64,000 bases of DNA, taken from assembly GCF_013911755.1 (NCBI RefSeq), contig NZ_JACESP010000003.1, positions 178,801-242,800 of the forward strand. Reading direction: 5' to 3'. The notes under the pieces were generated by a model, which saw only the letters and a list, made by a program, of their open reading frames with translations, made no database searches and was not told where the DNA came from. Position 1 is the stretch's first letter; each line of letters opens with the position of its first letter. A program made the translations under genes and the position numbers. The stretch comes from Sphingosinicella sp. Its GTDB lineage: Bacteria; Pseudomonadota; Alphaproteobacteria; Sphingomonadales; Sphingomonadaceae. Positions 1-8,219 of the stretch are shown here, one piece after another.

Positions 1-499
1 GTGCCTTCACGGCCGGCTTTGCGGCAGCGGCCTTGGGCTTCGGACCCGGTTTGCCCTTCGGCTTTGCGGGCGCCGAAGCAGCGGGCTTCGCTGCAGCTGC
101 TTTCGGCTTGGGACCGGGTTTGCCCTTCGGCTTCGGACCCGGTTTCGCCTTGGGCGCAACCTTGGCGCCGATGTTTGTCGACGCAGCAAATTTCGTGATC
201 TCGTTCGCGACGTTGCTGGCGAGTTCCTTGGCAATCTTTTCGAAGCCGGCGCGCGACTTGATGTCGTCGACAAAGGTCTGCACGCCGCTCTTGCGCAGCG
301 TCGAGGATGCCTGATCGAGCCACTGCCCGAACATCGCTTCCGCACGCGCCTGCAGCTGCGCACCGGCGGCTGCGAGATGTTCACCGAAATCCTGACCGGT
401 CGACTGCTTCTTCGCAGCCGGCTTCTTCGCAGCCGGTTTGGCAGCGCTAACCTTCTTCGGCTTCTTAGCCTTCGCTACCGTTTCTTTCTTCTTCGCCAT
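1..499 (-). CDS. Histone-like/phasin-like protein with Lys-Ala-Pro tail (C-terminus off the left edge)
   Basis: The frame is open from an ATG at 499 to the left edge, so the C-terminus is missing. The N-terminus is a lysine/alanine-rich stretch with two PAAKK-type units. A compact helical segment of about 75 residues follows (GEHLAAAGAQLQARAEAMFG onward). After it comes a low-complexity tail with repeated KPGPKPKG and KAAAAKPA units. Basic Pro/Lys tails of this kind bind nucleic acid in PhaF-type phasins and H1-like bacterial proteins; whether this protein binds DNA or polyhydroxyalkanoate granules is inference. Two ATGs are adjacent (502 and 499). The GGGAG at 506-510 is better spaced for the inner one. 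Confidence 0.6.
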   Translation of the reverse strand, partial: MAKKKETVAKAKKPKKVSAAKPAAKKPAAKKQSTGQDFGEHLAAAGAQLQARAEAMFGQWLDQASSTLRKSGVQTFVDDIKSRAGFEKIAKELASNVANEITKFAASTNIGAKVAPKAKPGPKPKGKPGPKPKAAAAKPAASAPAKPKGKPGPKPKAAAAKPAVKA

Positions 500-608
500 C
501 ATGATCTCCCATTGACGGATGGAGGACGCTAACATGTCCACAAAATTTGAAAAACTACCAACGCGCAGATAGTTCGTAATAATTGCCATATTCTTGATGG
601 AATTAGTC

Positions 609-779
609 ATGGCAAAACGCAAGATAGGATTTCTGGAGATGCGTTCGGTTCTCAGGGCCGAGGATGTAAAGCAACTGAAACCCGATCCTTGCGATCAGGA
701 TGCGAAGCTCGACATCGAACGCGGCGAGAGTTCCCCGGCAAGTGATCCGCACTCGCGGATGCAGCCGGAACATGACTGA
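609..779 (+). CDS. Possible small ORF (56 aa) just upstream of manA, doubtful
   Basis: A short open frame starts MAKRKIGFLEMRSVLRAEDV and stops 19 nt before the manA start, on the same strand. A weak GGA lies about 8 nt upstream of the ATG. No family is recognised; the residues are mostly polar and charged, and no signal peptide or membrane segment is seen. The stretch from 500 to 798 holds no other gene. It is relatively AT-rich around 540-600 and so probably contains the divergent promoters for the histone-like gene and manA. The frame may be leader sequence rather than a gene. Confidence 0.25.
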   Translation: MAKRKIGFLEMRSVLRAEDVKQLKPDPCDQDAKLDIERGESSPASDPHSRMQPEHD

Positions 780-798
780 GGGGAGGCAGGAAAATACG

Positions 799-1629
799 AT
801 GACGGTCACCAAGCTGATAACACGCCGCATCGAGAAGCCGTGGGGCAGGCGGCATCTCTCACCTTTCTTTGAAGACGTCCCGGAGAGTGATGAAAAGATT
901 GGAGAGATTTGGTTCGAGACTCCCGACGGACGTGACCCTGACCTCCTCATCAAATACCTGTTCACGAGCGAGCGATTGTCCGTGCAGGTGCACCCCGACG
1001 ACGCCGCCGCGCGCGCTGCGGGCTATGCGCGCGGCAAGGATGAAGCATGGCTCGTGCTTGCTGCCGAACCCCACGGCACGGTTGGGCTCGGCACGGTGCG
1101 ACCGCTGTCTTCAGAAGAATTGCGCGAGGCTGCGATCGACGGTTCGATCGAGCAATTGATCGACTGGAAGCCGGTGAAGGCGGGTGATTTTATTTATTCG
1201 CCGGCCGGGACCGTGCACGCGATCGGTGCCGGAGTCACCATCCTCGAGATCCAGCAGAACGTCGATCTCACCTACCGACTCTATGATTATGGACGCCCCC
1301 GCGAGCTCCACCTCGAAGAAGGAGTCGCGGTTTCGAATGCGCATCCGTTCTTCGTTTCGGACGAACGCCACGACCTTTCGCGGGGACGAACGCTGCTGTC
1401 ATCGGGGGGCAAATTCGTCGTCGAACGCTGGCGCACCGGCGCACGTTTGCACCTCCGTCCACCACGCGGACGGGCCGTGTGGATCACGGTGATCGATGGC
1501 CGAGCCGGCGATGCGAGATCGGGCGAGACGCTGCTCGTGGAAGGCGATGCCGATCTCGAAGCCGTGCCCGGCAGCGATCTCCTCGTTGCCTATCCCGGCA
1601 GCGAGGTCGCGACGATCCTGGAATTCTGA
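799..1629 (+). CDS. manA: Mannose-6-phosphate isomerase, class I (short bacterial form)
   Basis: This 276-residue cupin enzyme should interconvert mannose-6-phosphate and fructose-6-phosphate, linking glycolysis to GDP-mannose for surface polysaccharide. The expected metal ligands are visible: Q and H in QVHPDD (residues 63-68), the Glu of KDEAW (82) and the His of PAGTVHAIG (140). The EKPWG motif at the N-terminus is typical of the family. The ATG at 799 is chosen because a good GGAGG stands about 10 nt upstream; the same frame is open further upstream but without family similarity. It converges with the NUDIX gene, whose stop lies 7 nt beyond this stop. Confidence 0.88.
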   Translation: MTVTKLITRRIEKPWGRRHLSPFFEDVPESDEKIGEIWFETPDGRDPDLLIKYLFTSERLSVQVHPDDAAARAAGYARGKDEAWLVLAAEPHGTVGLGTVRPLSSEELREAAIDGSIEQLIDWKPVKAGDFIYSPAGTVHAIGAGVTILEIQQNVDLTYRLYDYGRPRELHLEEGVAVSNAHPFFVSDERHDLSRGRTLLSSGGKFVVERWRTGARLHLRPPRGRAVWITVIDGRAGDARSGETLLVEGDADLEAVPGSDLLVAYPGSEVATILEF

Positions 1630-1636
1630 AGGCGCG

Positions 1637-2416
1637 TTACGCGCGGCGTGCGGTCTCCAGCGGCTCGCGCGTCACGGGGTAGCCGATGCCTTCCGGGATG
1701 CAGAGATGGAGGCCGTCGTCGCACATGCGGACCTCGGGCTGCACGGTGACGATCGGCGTTTCCATCGCGTGCGCGATGAGCGCGTCGATGCTCGCGTGTT
1801 GCGCGAGGCGTTCGAGATTGCGGCGTGTGGGGAACATCACGTCGGCTTCCCGGCGATCCGCGCGCGCGATCGCTTCGGCCGGCGTGATCCACCATGACGT
1901 CGTCGCCTCGTTCCCGTCATGCCCCGCGTTCGCGCCTTCCGGCATCCGCGCCAGATAGAAGCGCGTGTCGTAGCGCTTGCCGTGAAGGCCGGGCGGCGGC
2001 ACCCAGCGCGCGAAGGGGACGAGCACGTCGAGATCGATCTGATGATCGTGGCGCGCAAGGAAATCGGAAAACGCGAGCGCGCGCGAAGCGATCGCGGGCT
2101 GCGCTTCAATGAAGTCCAGCGCGGCGATCTCCGGCCCGTGGGTGAGGAGCACGCCGGCCTCCTCGAAACTTTCGCGAATGGCGGCGACACGCGCGGCGAT
2201 CTCTTCAAGATCGAGATTGCCGCTGCTTGCAACGAGCCGCGACGCAGCGAGTTCCATATCGTGGGCGTCCACCTTGCCGCCCGGGAAGGCAATCATCCCC
2301 GCTCCGAAACCCATCGTCTTCGCGCGGGTCTGCATGAAAATTTCGGGTCTGCCATAGCCTTCACGCAGAAGGATCAGCGTCGCGGCGGGCATGGCGTCAT
2401 CTTTAGGCGTAGACAT
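1637..2416 (-). CDS. NUDIX hydrolase (NUDT19-like)
   Basis: The protein, about 259 residues long, carries a NUDIX box split by an insertion. [13 protein letters not shown] is followed, after roughly 30 residues, by RESFEEAG, which keeps the metal-binding RExxEE core. This split box is typical of the NUDT19-like branch, which acts on CoA or related diphosphates; the actual substrate here is unknown. [13 protein letters not shown] at 2416 is taken as the start, with MPAATL at 2395 as an alternative; neither has a clear Shine-Dalgarno. It is divergent from the DUF4126 gene, with about 64 nt between starts. Confidence 0.8.
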   Translation of the reverse strand: MSTPKDDAMPAATLILLREGYGRPEIFMQTRAKTMGFGAGMIAFPGGKVDAHDMELAASRLVASSGNLDLEEIAARVAAIRESFEEAGVLLTHGPEIAALDFIEAQPAIASRALAFSDFLARHDHQIDLDVLVPFARWVPPPGLHGKRYDTRFYLARMPEGANAGHDGNEATTSWWITPAEAIARADRREADVMFPTRRNLERLAQHASIDALIAHAMETPIVTVQPEVRMCDDGLHLCIPEGIGYPVTREPLETARRA

Positions 2417-2480
2417 GCCGCGTATGTGGACCCGCAATGCCCGCTTGCCAAGCAGGGCAATGCCTATCATTTTCTCGCGC

Positions 2481-3074
2481 ATGGGCCCGATCGAACTGCT
2501 CGGTGTCGCCGCCAGCCTCAGCCTGCTCGCGGGATGGCGGCTCTATGCCACGGTGTTCGCTGCAGGTCTCGCGATGCGGCTGGGTGTCCTCGACCTGCCC
2601 CAGCATCTTCAAAGCCTCGATGTTTTCGCCAGTCCCTGGGTGATCGGAATTGCCGCGATCGGTCTCGTCGTGGAATTCTTCGCCGACAAGATCGCGTGGC
2701 TCGACAGCATCTGGGATGCGATCCACACCGCGATCCGTCCGCTCGGCGGCGCGCTGATCGCGCTTGCGGTCATCGATGCGGGCGACCCGGCATGGCAGGT
2801 GGCGGCGTTCCTGCTGGGCGGCGGCGCGGCGTTCGTCAGCCACAGTGCAAAGGCGAGCGGACGCGCGGTGGTGAATGCAAGCCCCGAACCCTTTTCGAAC
2901 GTGATCGTTTCGGGTTTGGAGGACGTGCTCACCATCGGCGGCCTCACGCTCACGCTTGTCGATCCGGTGCTCGCCGGGATCGTCGCGGTGTCGCTTCTCG
3001 CGGTAACCTTACTTCTTCTTTACGCAAGCTGGCGCATCCTGAAGCGCATCGACGTGGTGCTGCGGAAACTCTGA
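2481..3074 (+). CDS. DUF4126 family membrane protein
   Basis: This is a 197-residue, very hydrophobic protein with about five predicted membrane segments. The segments are at residues ~3-25, ~50-70, ~92-125 and the C-terminal ~150-187. The loop with [15 protein letters not shown] is the signature of the DUF4126 family, whose function is unknown. The chosen start (MGPIELLG) is the last Met before the first membrane helix; an upstream extension would lie inside the divergent promoter. Its stop and the ATG of the next gene are one base apart, so it is very probably cotranscribed with the PhyH-family gene. Confidence 0.8.
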   Translation: MGPIELLGVAASLSLLAGWRLYATVFAAGLAMRLGVLDLPQHLQSLDVFASPWVIGIAAIGLVVEFFADKIAWLDSIWDAIHTAIRPLGGALIALAVIDAGDPAWQVAAFLLGGGAAFVSHSAKASGRAVVNASPEPFSNVIVSGLEDVLTIGGLTLTLVDPVLAGIVAVSLLAVTLLLLYASWRILKRIDVVLRKL

Positions 3075-3075
3075 A

Positions 3076-3888
3076 ATGACCTTCACAGAAGATTATGCCC
3101 GGGATGGTTACGCCATCGTTCGGCAGTTCCTTCCGCCTGCCGATGTCGAACGCATCGGCGCGGCGATCGACAGCATACACGCGGAAGCCGCCGCACATGG
3201 GCGCAGCTTTCGCCACGGCAATCTCTTCTACAAGATCGCGAACGGCGACGTGCGCATGGCACAGTGGCCATCATGGCGGAGCGCGGCTCTGGATGAAGCG
3301 CGAACCGATCCGCGCTTCGCGGCGCTGCTCCGCGGCATGATCGGCGGCGACATCAAGCAGATCATCAACCAGATCCACTGGAAGCGTCCGGGCGGGAAAG
3401 GCGACTTCGCCTTTCATCAGGACTCGCGCTTCCGCCGTCCGCCGGATGCCTACCGCAATCTCGGCGCGAGCTACGTGCAGACCGGCCTCGCGATCGATCC
3501 GCACACTGCGCGCTCAGGCGGAATGCGCATCCTGCCCGGCAGCCACCGGCTCGGCGCGCTCAATATGGAGATGGACGGCGCGGTGATGGACAATGCCGCC
3601 GCCGAAGATGCGCTCGTCGCGCTCGGCCTCGATCCTGCAGGGCTCATCGACCTTGAGCTCGACCCCGGCGATCTTGCGCTCTGGAGCCCCTATCTCGTGC
3701 ACGGATCGGGCGCGAACCGTGCCGATCACCAGCGGCGCTTCTATATCAACGGTTACGTCCGCGCCGCCGATTGCGACCGTGGCGAATGGGCGTTCCGGGA
3801 CGGGCAGCCTGTCCCGCTCGGGCCACAGCCGGCGCTCGTCCACTACGAACAGCTTCGCGAACGGCCGGAGCCGCACTTCGTCGATTGA
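3076..3888 (+). CDS. Phytanoyl-CoA dioxygenase (PhyH) family protein
   Basis: This 270-residue protein looks like a non-haem Fe(II)/2-oxoglutarate oxygenase. The iron triad is visible as H114 and D116 in FHQDSRF and H209 in YLVHGSGAN. Arginines near 220 are suited to bind the 2-oxoglutarate carboxylate. LPGSHRLG (154-161) is a conserved PhyH turn. The substrate cannot be told from sequence; bacterial members hydroxylate acyl-CoAs, free metabolites or natural products. Translation is probably coupled to DUF4126 one base upstream. The tRNA-Ala gene follows on the other strand. Confidence 0.85.
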   Translation: MTFTEDYARDGYAIVRQFLPPADVERIGAAIDSIHAEAAAHGRSFRHGNLFYKIANGDVRMAQWPSWRSAALDEARTDPRFAALLRGMIGGDIKQIINQIHWKRPGGKGDFAFHQDSRFRRPPDAYRNLGASYVQTGLAIDPHTARSGGMRILPGSHRLGALNMEMDGAVMDNAAAEDALVALGLDPAGLIDLELDPGDLALWSPYLVHGSGANRADHQRRFYINGYVRAADCDRGEWAFRDGQPVPLGPQPALVHYEQLRERPEPHFVD

Positions 3889-3910
3889 TGGGAAAAACAG
3901 GAAATCCGGA

Positions 3911-3986
3911 TGGTGGAGCTGAGGGGAATCGAACCCCTGACCTCTGCAGTGCGATTGCAGCGCTCTCCCATCTGAGCTACAGCCCC
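3911..3986 (-). tRNA. tRNA-Ala (anticodon CGC)
   Basis: A 76-nt cloverleaf with encoded CCA reads on the minus strand. The acceptor stem contains the G3:U70 pair that defines alanine tRNAs. The anticodon loop is ATCGCAC, giving anticodon CGC, which decodes GCG, a frequent codon in this GC-rich genome. The T-arm carries the GGTTCGATTCC pattern. Confidence 0.95.
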
Positions 3987-4000
3987 GATCCGGACGGCGC

Positions 4001-4029
4001 TCTATAACGATGCCTCCCCGCCGATGCAA
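4001..4029 (-). promoter_or_regulatory. Promoter of tRNA-Ala
   Basis: On the minus strand TTGCAT and TATAGA are separated by exactly 17 nt, and the -10 ends 14 nt before the tRNA. This is a good sigma-70-type arrangement in otherwise GC-rich DNA. Confidence 0.6.
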
Positions 4030-4059
4030 CGGGGTTTGCACGGGGGGCGAAAATCGCCT

Positions 4060-4359
4060 TCAGGACTGCTCGTTCTTGATACGCTCGTGGTGGCGGATCA
4101 CTTCCTCGATGATGAAGCGCAGGAACTTTTCGGCGAGTTCCTCGTCCAGCCGCGCGTCGGCGGCGAGCTTCCGCAGCCGCGCGATCTGGCGGGCTTCGCG
4201 GTCCGGATCGGCGGGCGGGAGGCCTGCCACGGCCTTGTATTCGCCCACCGCCTGCGTGATCTTGAAGCGCTCGGCGAGCATGTGAATGAGCGCGGCGTCT
4301 ATGTTGTCGATGCTGCTGCGATAGGCGGCGAGGCGGTCATCTGAACGGTCGTCGGTCAT
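4060..4359 (-). CDS. Chorismate mutase (AroQ type)
   Basis: This 99-residue all-helical protein has the AroQ arrangement. RSSIDNIDAALIHMLAERF gives helix 1 with its active-site region. ITQAVGEYK carries the catalytic Lys, and PPADPDREARQIARL is the typical loop. It converts chorismate to prephenate for Phe/Tyr synthesis and acts in the cytoplasm as a stand-alone mutase. MTDDRSDD at 4359 is the start closest to the family N-terminus. It is divergent from ispB. Confidence 0.88.
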   Translation of the reverse strand: MTDDRSDDRLAAYRSSIDNIDAALIHMLAERFKITQAVGEYKAVAGLPPADPDREARQIARLRKLAADARLDEELAEKFLRFIIEEVIRHHERIKNEQS

Positions 4360-4463
4360 CAGGCTCCCCAAAACGTCGGCGCGTCGATGTGGCGCGGTGA
4401 CAAAGCGCCGCGGATGTAGCATGGACGCATGACAGCGGAAACGTCGTGGGACAAGTCAGAGTC

Positions 4464-5480
4464 GTGAGCGCCACCATACACAGGTTGAATCCGGCGGAGC
4501 CTGCGCCGTCGATCGACGGGCTGATGCAGCTTGTGGCGCCCCAAATGAACTCCGTGAACCAGATCATCCTCGATCGGATGCAGAGCCCGGTGGCGGTGAT
4601 CCCGGCGCTTGCGGGGCACCTGATTTCGGGCGGCGGCAAGCGGCTGCGGCCGATGCTCACGCTCGCCTCGGCGCGCCTGCTCGGCTACTCGGGCGAGCGC
4701 CACCACAAGCTCGCGGCGAGCGTCGAGTTCATCCACACCGCTACATTGCTCCACGACGATGTGGTGGATGGGTCGGACCTCCGGCGCGGCAAAAAGGCCG
4801 CGAACCTCATCTGGGGCAACCAGGCGACGGTGCTGGTCGGCGATTTCCTGTTCAGCCGCGCCTTCGAGCTGATGGTCGAGGACGGCAGCCTCCGCGTCCT
4901 CAAGATCCTCTCGAATGCCTCCGCCGTTATCGCGCAGGGCGAGGTCGACCAGCTTATGGTCGCGCGCCAGATCGAAACGAGCGAGGAAAAATACCTGCAG
5001 GTGATCACGGCGAAGACGGCGGTGCTGTTCGCCGCCGCCTGCCAGATCGCCGCCGTGGTCGCGGAGCGCGACGAGGCGTGCGAGGCCGCGCTCGAAAGCT
5101 TCGGCCGCAACCTCGGCATCGCCTTCCAGCTCGTGGACGACGCGATCGACTACATGTCGGACGCCGAAACCATGGGCAAAGGGCAGGGCGACGACTTCCG
5201 CGAAGGCAAGCTGACGCTGCCCGTGATCCTCGCCTATCGCCGCGGCGACGACGAGGCGCGGCGCTTCTGGCGCGACGCGATGGAAGGCCGCCGCAAGTCC
5301 GACGACGACCTCGCCGAAGCGATCGAGCGGCTGAAAACATCAGGTTCGATCGCCGATACGCTGGCGCGCGCGCGGCACTATGGCGAACTCGCCATCGATG
5401 CGATTGCGGATATGCCCGCGAGCAGCGCGAAGGCGGCACTTACCGAAACCGTGCGTTTCGCGATCGCGCGGGCGTTCTGA
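4464..5480 (+). CDS. ispB: Octaprenyl/polyprenyl diphosphate synthase
   Basis: This is a trans-polyprenyl transferase of about 338 residues. It has GGGKRLRP (IPP binding), the first aspartate-rich motif LLHDDVVD and the second QLVDDAIDY. It elongates farnesyl diphosphate with IPP to make the ubiquinone side chain. The start is uncertain because no ATG is near: GTG at 4464 (VSATIHRLNP) is preferred as the family usually starts close to this sequence, and GTG at 4446 is possible. The gene is followed at 66 nt by the complex I accessory subunit, which fits a respiratory theme. Confidence 0.9.
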   Translation: MSATIHRLNPAEPAPSIDGLMQLVAPQMNSVNQIILDRMQSPVAVIPALAGHLISGGGKRLRPMLTLASARLLGYSGERHHKLAASVEFIHTATLLHDDVVDGSDLRRGKKAANLIWGNQATVLVGDFLFSRAFELMVEDGSLRVLKILSNASAVIAQGEVDQLMVARQIETSEEKYLQVITAKTAVLFAAACQIAAVVAERDEACEAALESFGRNLGIAFQLVDDAIDYMSDAETMGKGQGDDFREGKLTLPVILAYRRGDDEARRFWRDAMEGRRKSDDDLAEAIERLKTSGSIADTLARARHYGELAIDAIADMPASSAKAALTETVRFAIARAF

Positions 5481-5546
5481 CGACTTGACGCGCGGCACGC
5501 GGCTGCGCCATTGGCTTTGCGCGACGGTTTCGTGAGGACGACGACG

Positions 5547-5825
5547 ATGGCAGTGCGGATTTACCAGCGCCCGAAAAACGCGATGCAAAGCGGCAAGGCG
5601 CGCACGCAGGAGTGGGTGCTGGAGTTCGAACGCGCCGATCCGCAGCGCCCCGATCCGCTCACCGGCTGGGCAGGCTCCGCCGACACGCGCCGCCAGCTGA
5701 CGCTGTGTTTCGACAGCGCGGAAGCCGCCACGGCCTACGCCGAGCGCGAGGGCTTCGCCTACACGGTGCTGCCGCCGCGCACGCACCGGCTGAAAATCCA
5801 GACCTACGCCGACAATTTCAAATAG
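5547..5825 (+). CDS. NADH dehydrogenase accessory subunit (NDUFS4-like, 'ETC complex I subunit')
   Basis: A 92-residue soluble protein beginning AVRIYQRPKNAMQSGKART. Alphaproteobacterial and mitochondrial NDUFS4-family members share the RIY.P.k.aMQSG pattern, followed by W.leFe and GWtgSaDtr, all seen here (GWAGSADTR). In mitochondria this subunit stabilises the NADH-binding arm of complex I. The gene stands away from any nuo cluster, as is usual in this class. The chosen ATG is the one at the domain edge. tRNA-Arg follows 28 nt downstream. Confidence 0.85.
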   Translation: MAVRIYQRPKNAMQSGKARTQEWVLEFERADPQRPDPLTGWAGSADTRRQLTLCFDSAEAATAYAEREGFAYTVLPPRTHRLKIQTYADNFK

Positions 5826-5853
5826 CGCGCATTTGCGCTAAGGCCCCTTGCGG

Positions 5854-5930
5854 GCGCCCGTAGCTCAGTCGGATAGAGCACGAGCCTTCTAAGCTTGGGG
5901 TCGCAGGTTCGAATCCTGCCGGGCGCGCCA
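5854..5930 (+). tRNA. tRNA-Arg (anticodon TCT)
   Basis: A 77-nt cloverleaf with encoded CCA. The acceptor GCGCCCG pairs with CGGGCGC. The anticodon loop CTTCTAA gives TCT, which reads AGA. This is a rare codon in a GC-rich genome, so it is likely the sole reader. Confidence 0.95.
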
Positions 5931-5953
5931 TGATTTTTCGGGAGGTATTCCGC

Positions 5954-6112
5954 GTGAATCACAAACGCGGCAGGCCCAGAAACCGTCGTGCGGGCTGCAA
6001 GATGTGCAAGCCCTGGAAGGTCAACGGCCATCGCACCGAGCGTCGCGACGGGGAAAAATTCAGCGACCACCGGCGCCGCACGGGGGCGAGCGACCTGACA
6101 CGGAGCGAATAG
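5954..6112 (+). CDS. Small conserved basic protein with CxxC (52 aa)
   Basis: The start is a GTG with a near-perfect GGGAGGT 7 nt upstream; the upstream in-frame ATG would overlap the last base of tRNA-Arg and is less likely. The product is rich in Arg/Lys, with RRAGCKMCKPWKVNG in the middle. The paired cysteines and the sequence GCxxCKPxK recur in small uncharacterised bacterial proteins, from memory of the family. A zinc- or nucleic-acid-binding role is possible but unproven. Confidence 0.65.
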   Translation: MNHKRGRPRNRRAGCKMCKPWKVNGHRTERRDGEKFSDHRRRTGASDLTRSE

Positions 6113-6125
6113 GGCGCCGCAGCCG

Positions 6126-6602
6126 CTAGTCCGGCCTTTCTCGCGAATTGCCGCGTCGATCCCGGCGATCGCCCCAATCACCGCGGTCGCGGTCCGGCCG
6201 CGTGATCCGCGGGCTTTCGTGACCCCGATCGGCGTTCACGCGTCGATCCCGATCACGATCACGCCATTTCTGACGATCGGACCGGTCCCACTTTCCATCG
6301 TGCCGATCGCGATGACCGGCATAACGATCGCGTTGACGCTCCATCCAGTAATCGCGTTGCCGCGCATTCCAGCGATGGCGTTTTCCTGCGCGGTCCAGCA
6401 CATAGTAGCCGCTGCCGGGGTAATAATAGCCATCGTACCAGCCATAGCCGTAGCGGGGATAATCATAGCCGTAGCGATCGTGGTAGCCGCCGTGGCCGAC
6501 CGAAACACCCGCTCTGCCGTATCCGTCGTACATGCAGCCGCCGAGGGCGACGGCAGACAGCAGCATAAGTGCGCTCGTTACGCGTCTTCGAACAGTATTC
6601 AT
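6126..6602 (-). CDS. Lipoprotein, Gly/Tyr- and Arg/Asp-rich, RcnB-like
   Basis: The protein is 158 residues. A lipoprotein signal (MNTVRRRVTSALMLLSAVAL then GGC) gives a lipidated Cys near residue 22. A Gly/Tyr/His-rich segment follows, then a long Arg/Asp-rich hydrophilic tail. The YYVLDRAGKRHRWN motif resembles the RcnB-type periplasmic family. AGGAGA lies just upstream of the ATG. The low-complexity tail makes function prediction weak; a periplasmic or envelope-associated role is all that can be supported. Confidence 0.7.
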   Translation of the reverse strand: MNTVRRRVTSALMLLSAVALGGCMYDGYGRAGVSVGHGGYHDRYGYDYPRYGYGWYDGYYYPGSGYYVLDRAGKRHRWNARQRDYWMERQRDRYAGHRDRHDGKWDRSDRQKWRDRDRDRRVNADRGHESPRITRPDRDRGDWGDRRDRRGNSRERPD

Positions 6603-6663
6603 GGCCTTCTCCTGCAGTACAGTGGGCCATGAAGCGCCTGAACCCCAGGTGAAGGCGGTTACC

Positions 6664-6698
6664 AAAAAAACGCCGGCTCCGTTTGGGAGACCGGCGTT
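6664..6698 (-). terminator. Rho-independent terminator of the gabD operon
   Basis: On the minus strand a stem of 7 + 4 bp (ACGCCGG with CCGGCGT, inner CTCC/GGAG, one bulge, 5-nt loop) is followed directly by seven T residues. It lies 66 nt after the gabD stop, closing the patD-puuD-spuC-gabD operon. Confidence 0.85.
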
Positions 6699-6763
6699 CA
6701 GGTGTTGCATTGGGGTCAATGCACTGAACCTGAACGCCTATTGGACGAAATGTTTCCGCCGCC

Positions 6764-8206
6764 TCAGATTGTGAGGCAGAGGTACTTCATCTCGACATAC
6801 TCATCGATGCCGTAGCGCGAGCCTTCGCGGCCGAGGCCGGACTGCTTGACGCCGCCGAACGGCGCCACCTCCGTGGAGAGGATGCCCGAGTTGACACAGA
6901 CCATGCCCGACTCGATCGCTTCCGCCACGCGCCAGACGCGGGAGAGGTTGTTCGAATAGAAGTAGGAAGCGAGGCCAAACTCGCTGTCGTTCGCCATCGC
7001 GATGGCGTCCTCTTCGTTTTCGAAGCGGATGACGGGGGCGAGCGGCCCGAAAGTTTCCTCGTGCGCGACGAGCATGTCCTGCGTGACGTTCGCGAGCACA
7101 GTCGGCTCAAAGAACGTGCCGCCGAGCGCGTGGCGCTTGCCGCCCGCGAGGATCTTCGCGCCCTTGCCCGTCGCCTCGGCGATATGCTGCTCGACCTTCT
7201 CGACCGCCGCCATGTTGATGAGCGGGCCCTGTTCGGTGCCGTCCTCAAGCCCGCTGCCGACCTTCAGCTTCGCGGCGGCGGCGGCGAGCTTCTCGACGAA
7301 CTCGTCGTAAACGCCGGCCTGCACGTAGAGGCGGTTCGAGCACACGCAGGTCTGGCCCGAATTGCGGTACTTGGAGGCCATGGCGCCGACGATGGCGGCG
7401 TCCACATCCGCGTCGTCGAACACGATGAAGGGGGCGTTGCCGCCAAGCTCGAGGCTGAGCTTCTTGATGGTCTCCGCCGACTGGCGCATCAGCAGGCGGC
7501 CGATCTCGGTGGAGCCGGTGAACGACAGCTTGCGGACGATGGGGTTCGACGTGAGTTCGCCGCCGATTGCTGAGGCCTTGCCCGTCAGCACGTTGAAGAT
7601 GCCCTTGGGAAGTCCCGCCTCTTCGGCCAGCACGGCGAGCGCGATGGCGGAGTAGGGCGTCTCGGCGGCGGGCTTCAGCACGATCGGGCAGCCGGCGGCG
7701 AGTGCGGGGCCGGCCTTGCGCGTGATCATCGCGTTCGGGAAGTTCCACGGCGTGATTGCGGCAGCGACGCCGATCGGCTGCTTAAGCACAACGATGCGCT
7801 TGTCCGCCATGTGGCCGGGAATGACGTCGCCGTAGAGGCGCTTCCCTTCTTCCGCGTACCATTCGATGAACGCGGCGCCATAGGCGATCTCGCCCCGCGC
7901 TTCGGCAAGGCTCTTGCCCTGTTCGAGCGTGAGGAGCCGGGCGAGCTCGTCCTGATTGGCCATGATGAGCTCGTACCAGCGGCGGAGGATGACGGCGCGC
8001 TCCTTCGCCGTCTTTGCCCGCCACGCAGGCCATGCGCGATTCGCCGCCTCGACGGCGCGGCGGGTTTCGGCCGCGCCGCAGTTCGGAACGGTGCCGAGAA
8101 CCTCGCCAGTGGCCGGATTCGTGACGTTTATCGTCTCGCCGCTGTCTGCCTTCACCCATTCGCCGTCGATGTAGCAGGCTTCGCGAAGCAGCGGCGAACG
8201 GGTCAT
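6764..8206 (-). CDS. gabD: NAD(P)-dependent succinate-semialdehyde dehydrogenase
   Basis: This 480-residue aldehyde dehydrogenase has catalytic Glu254 in LELGGNAPF and Cys287 in SGQTCVCSNR. The second Cys two residues on is typical of GabD-type enzymes, where it can form a redox-switch disulfide. It should oxidise succinate semialdehyde to succinate, the last step of putrescine/GABA breakdown before the TCA cycle. It is the last gene of the enzyme operon, 13 nt after the aminotransferase, and is followed by a strong terminator. Confidence 0.9.
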   Translation of the reverse strand: MTRSPLLREACYIDGEWVKADSGETINVTNPATGEVLGTVPNCGAAETRRAVEAANRAWPAWRAKTAKERAVILRRWYELIMANQDELARLLTLEQGKSLAEARGEIAYGAAFIEWYAEEGKRLYGDVIPGHMADKRIVVLKQPIGVAAAITPWNFPNAMITRKAGPALAAGCPIVLKPAAETPYSAIALAVLAEEAGLPKGIFNVLTGKASAIGGELTSNPIVRKLSFTGSTEIGRLLMRQSAETIKKLSLELGGNAPFIVFDDADVDAAIVGAMASKYRNSGQTCVCSNRLYVQAGVYDEFVEKLAAAAAKLKVGSGLEDGTEQGPLINMAAVEKVEQHIAEATGKGAKILAGGKRHALGGTFFEPTVLANVTQDMLVAHEETFGPLAPVIRFENEEDAIAMANDSEFGLASYFYSNNLSRVWRVAEAIESGMVCVNSGILSTEVAPFGGVKQSGLGREGSRYGIDEYVEMKYLCLTI

Positions 8207-8219
8207 GGAGACTCTCCTT

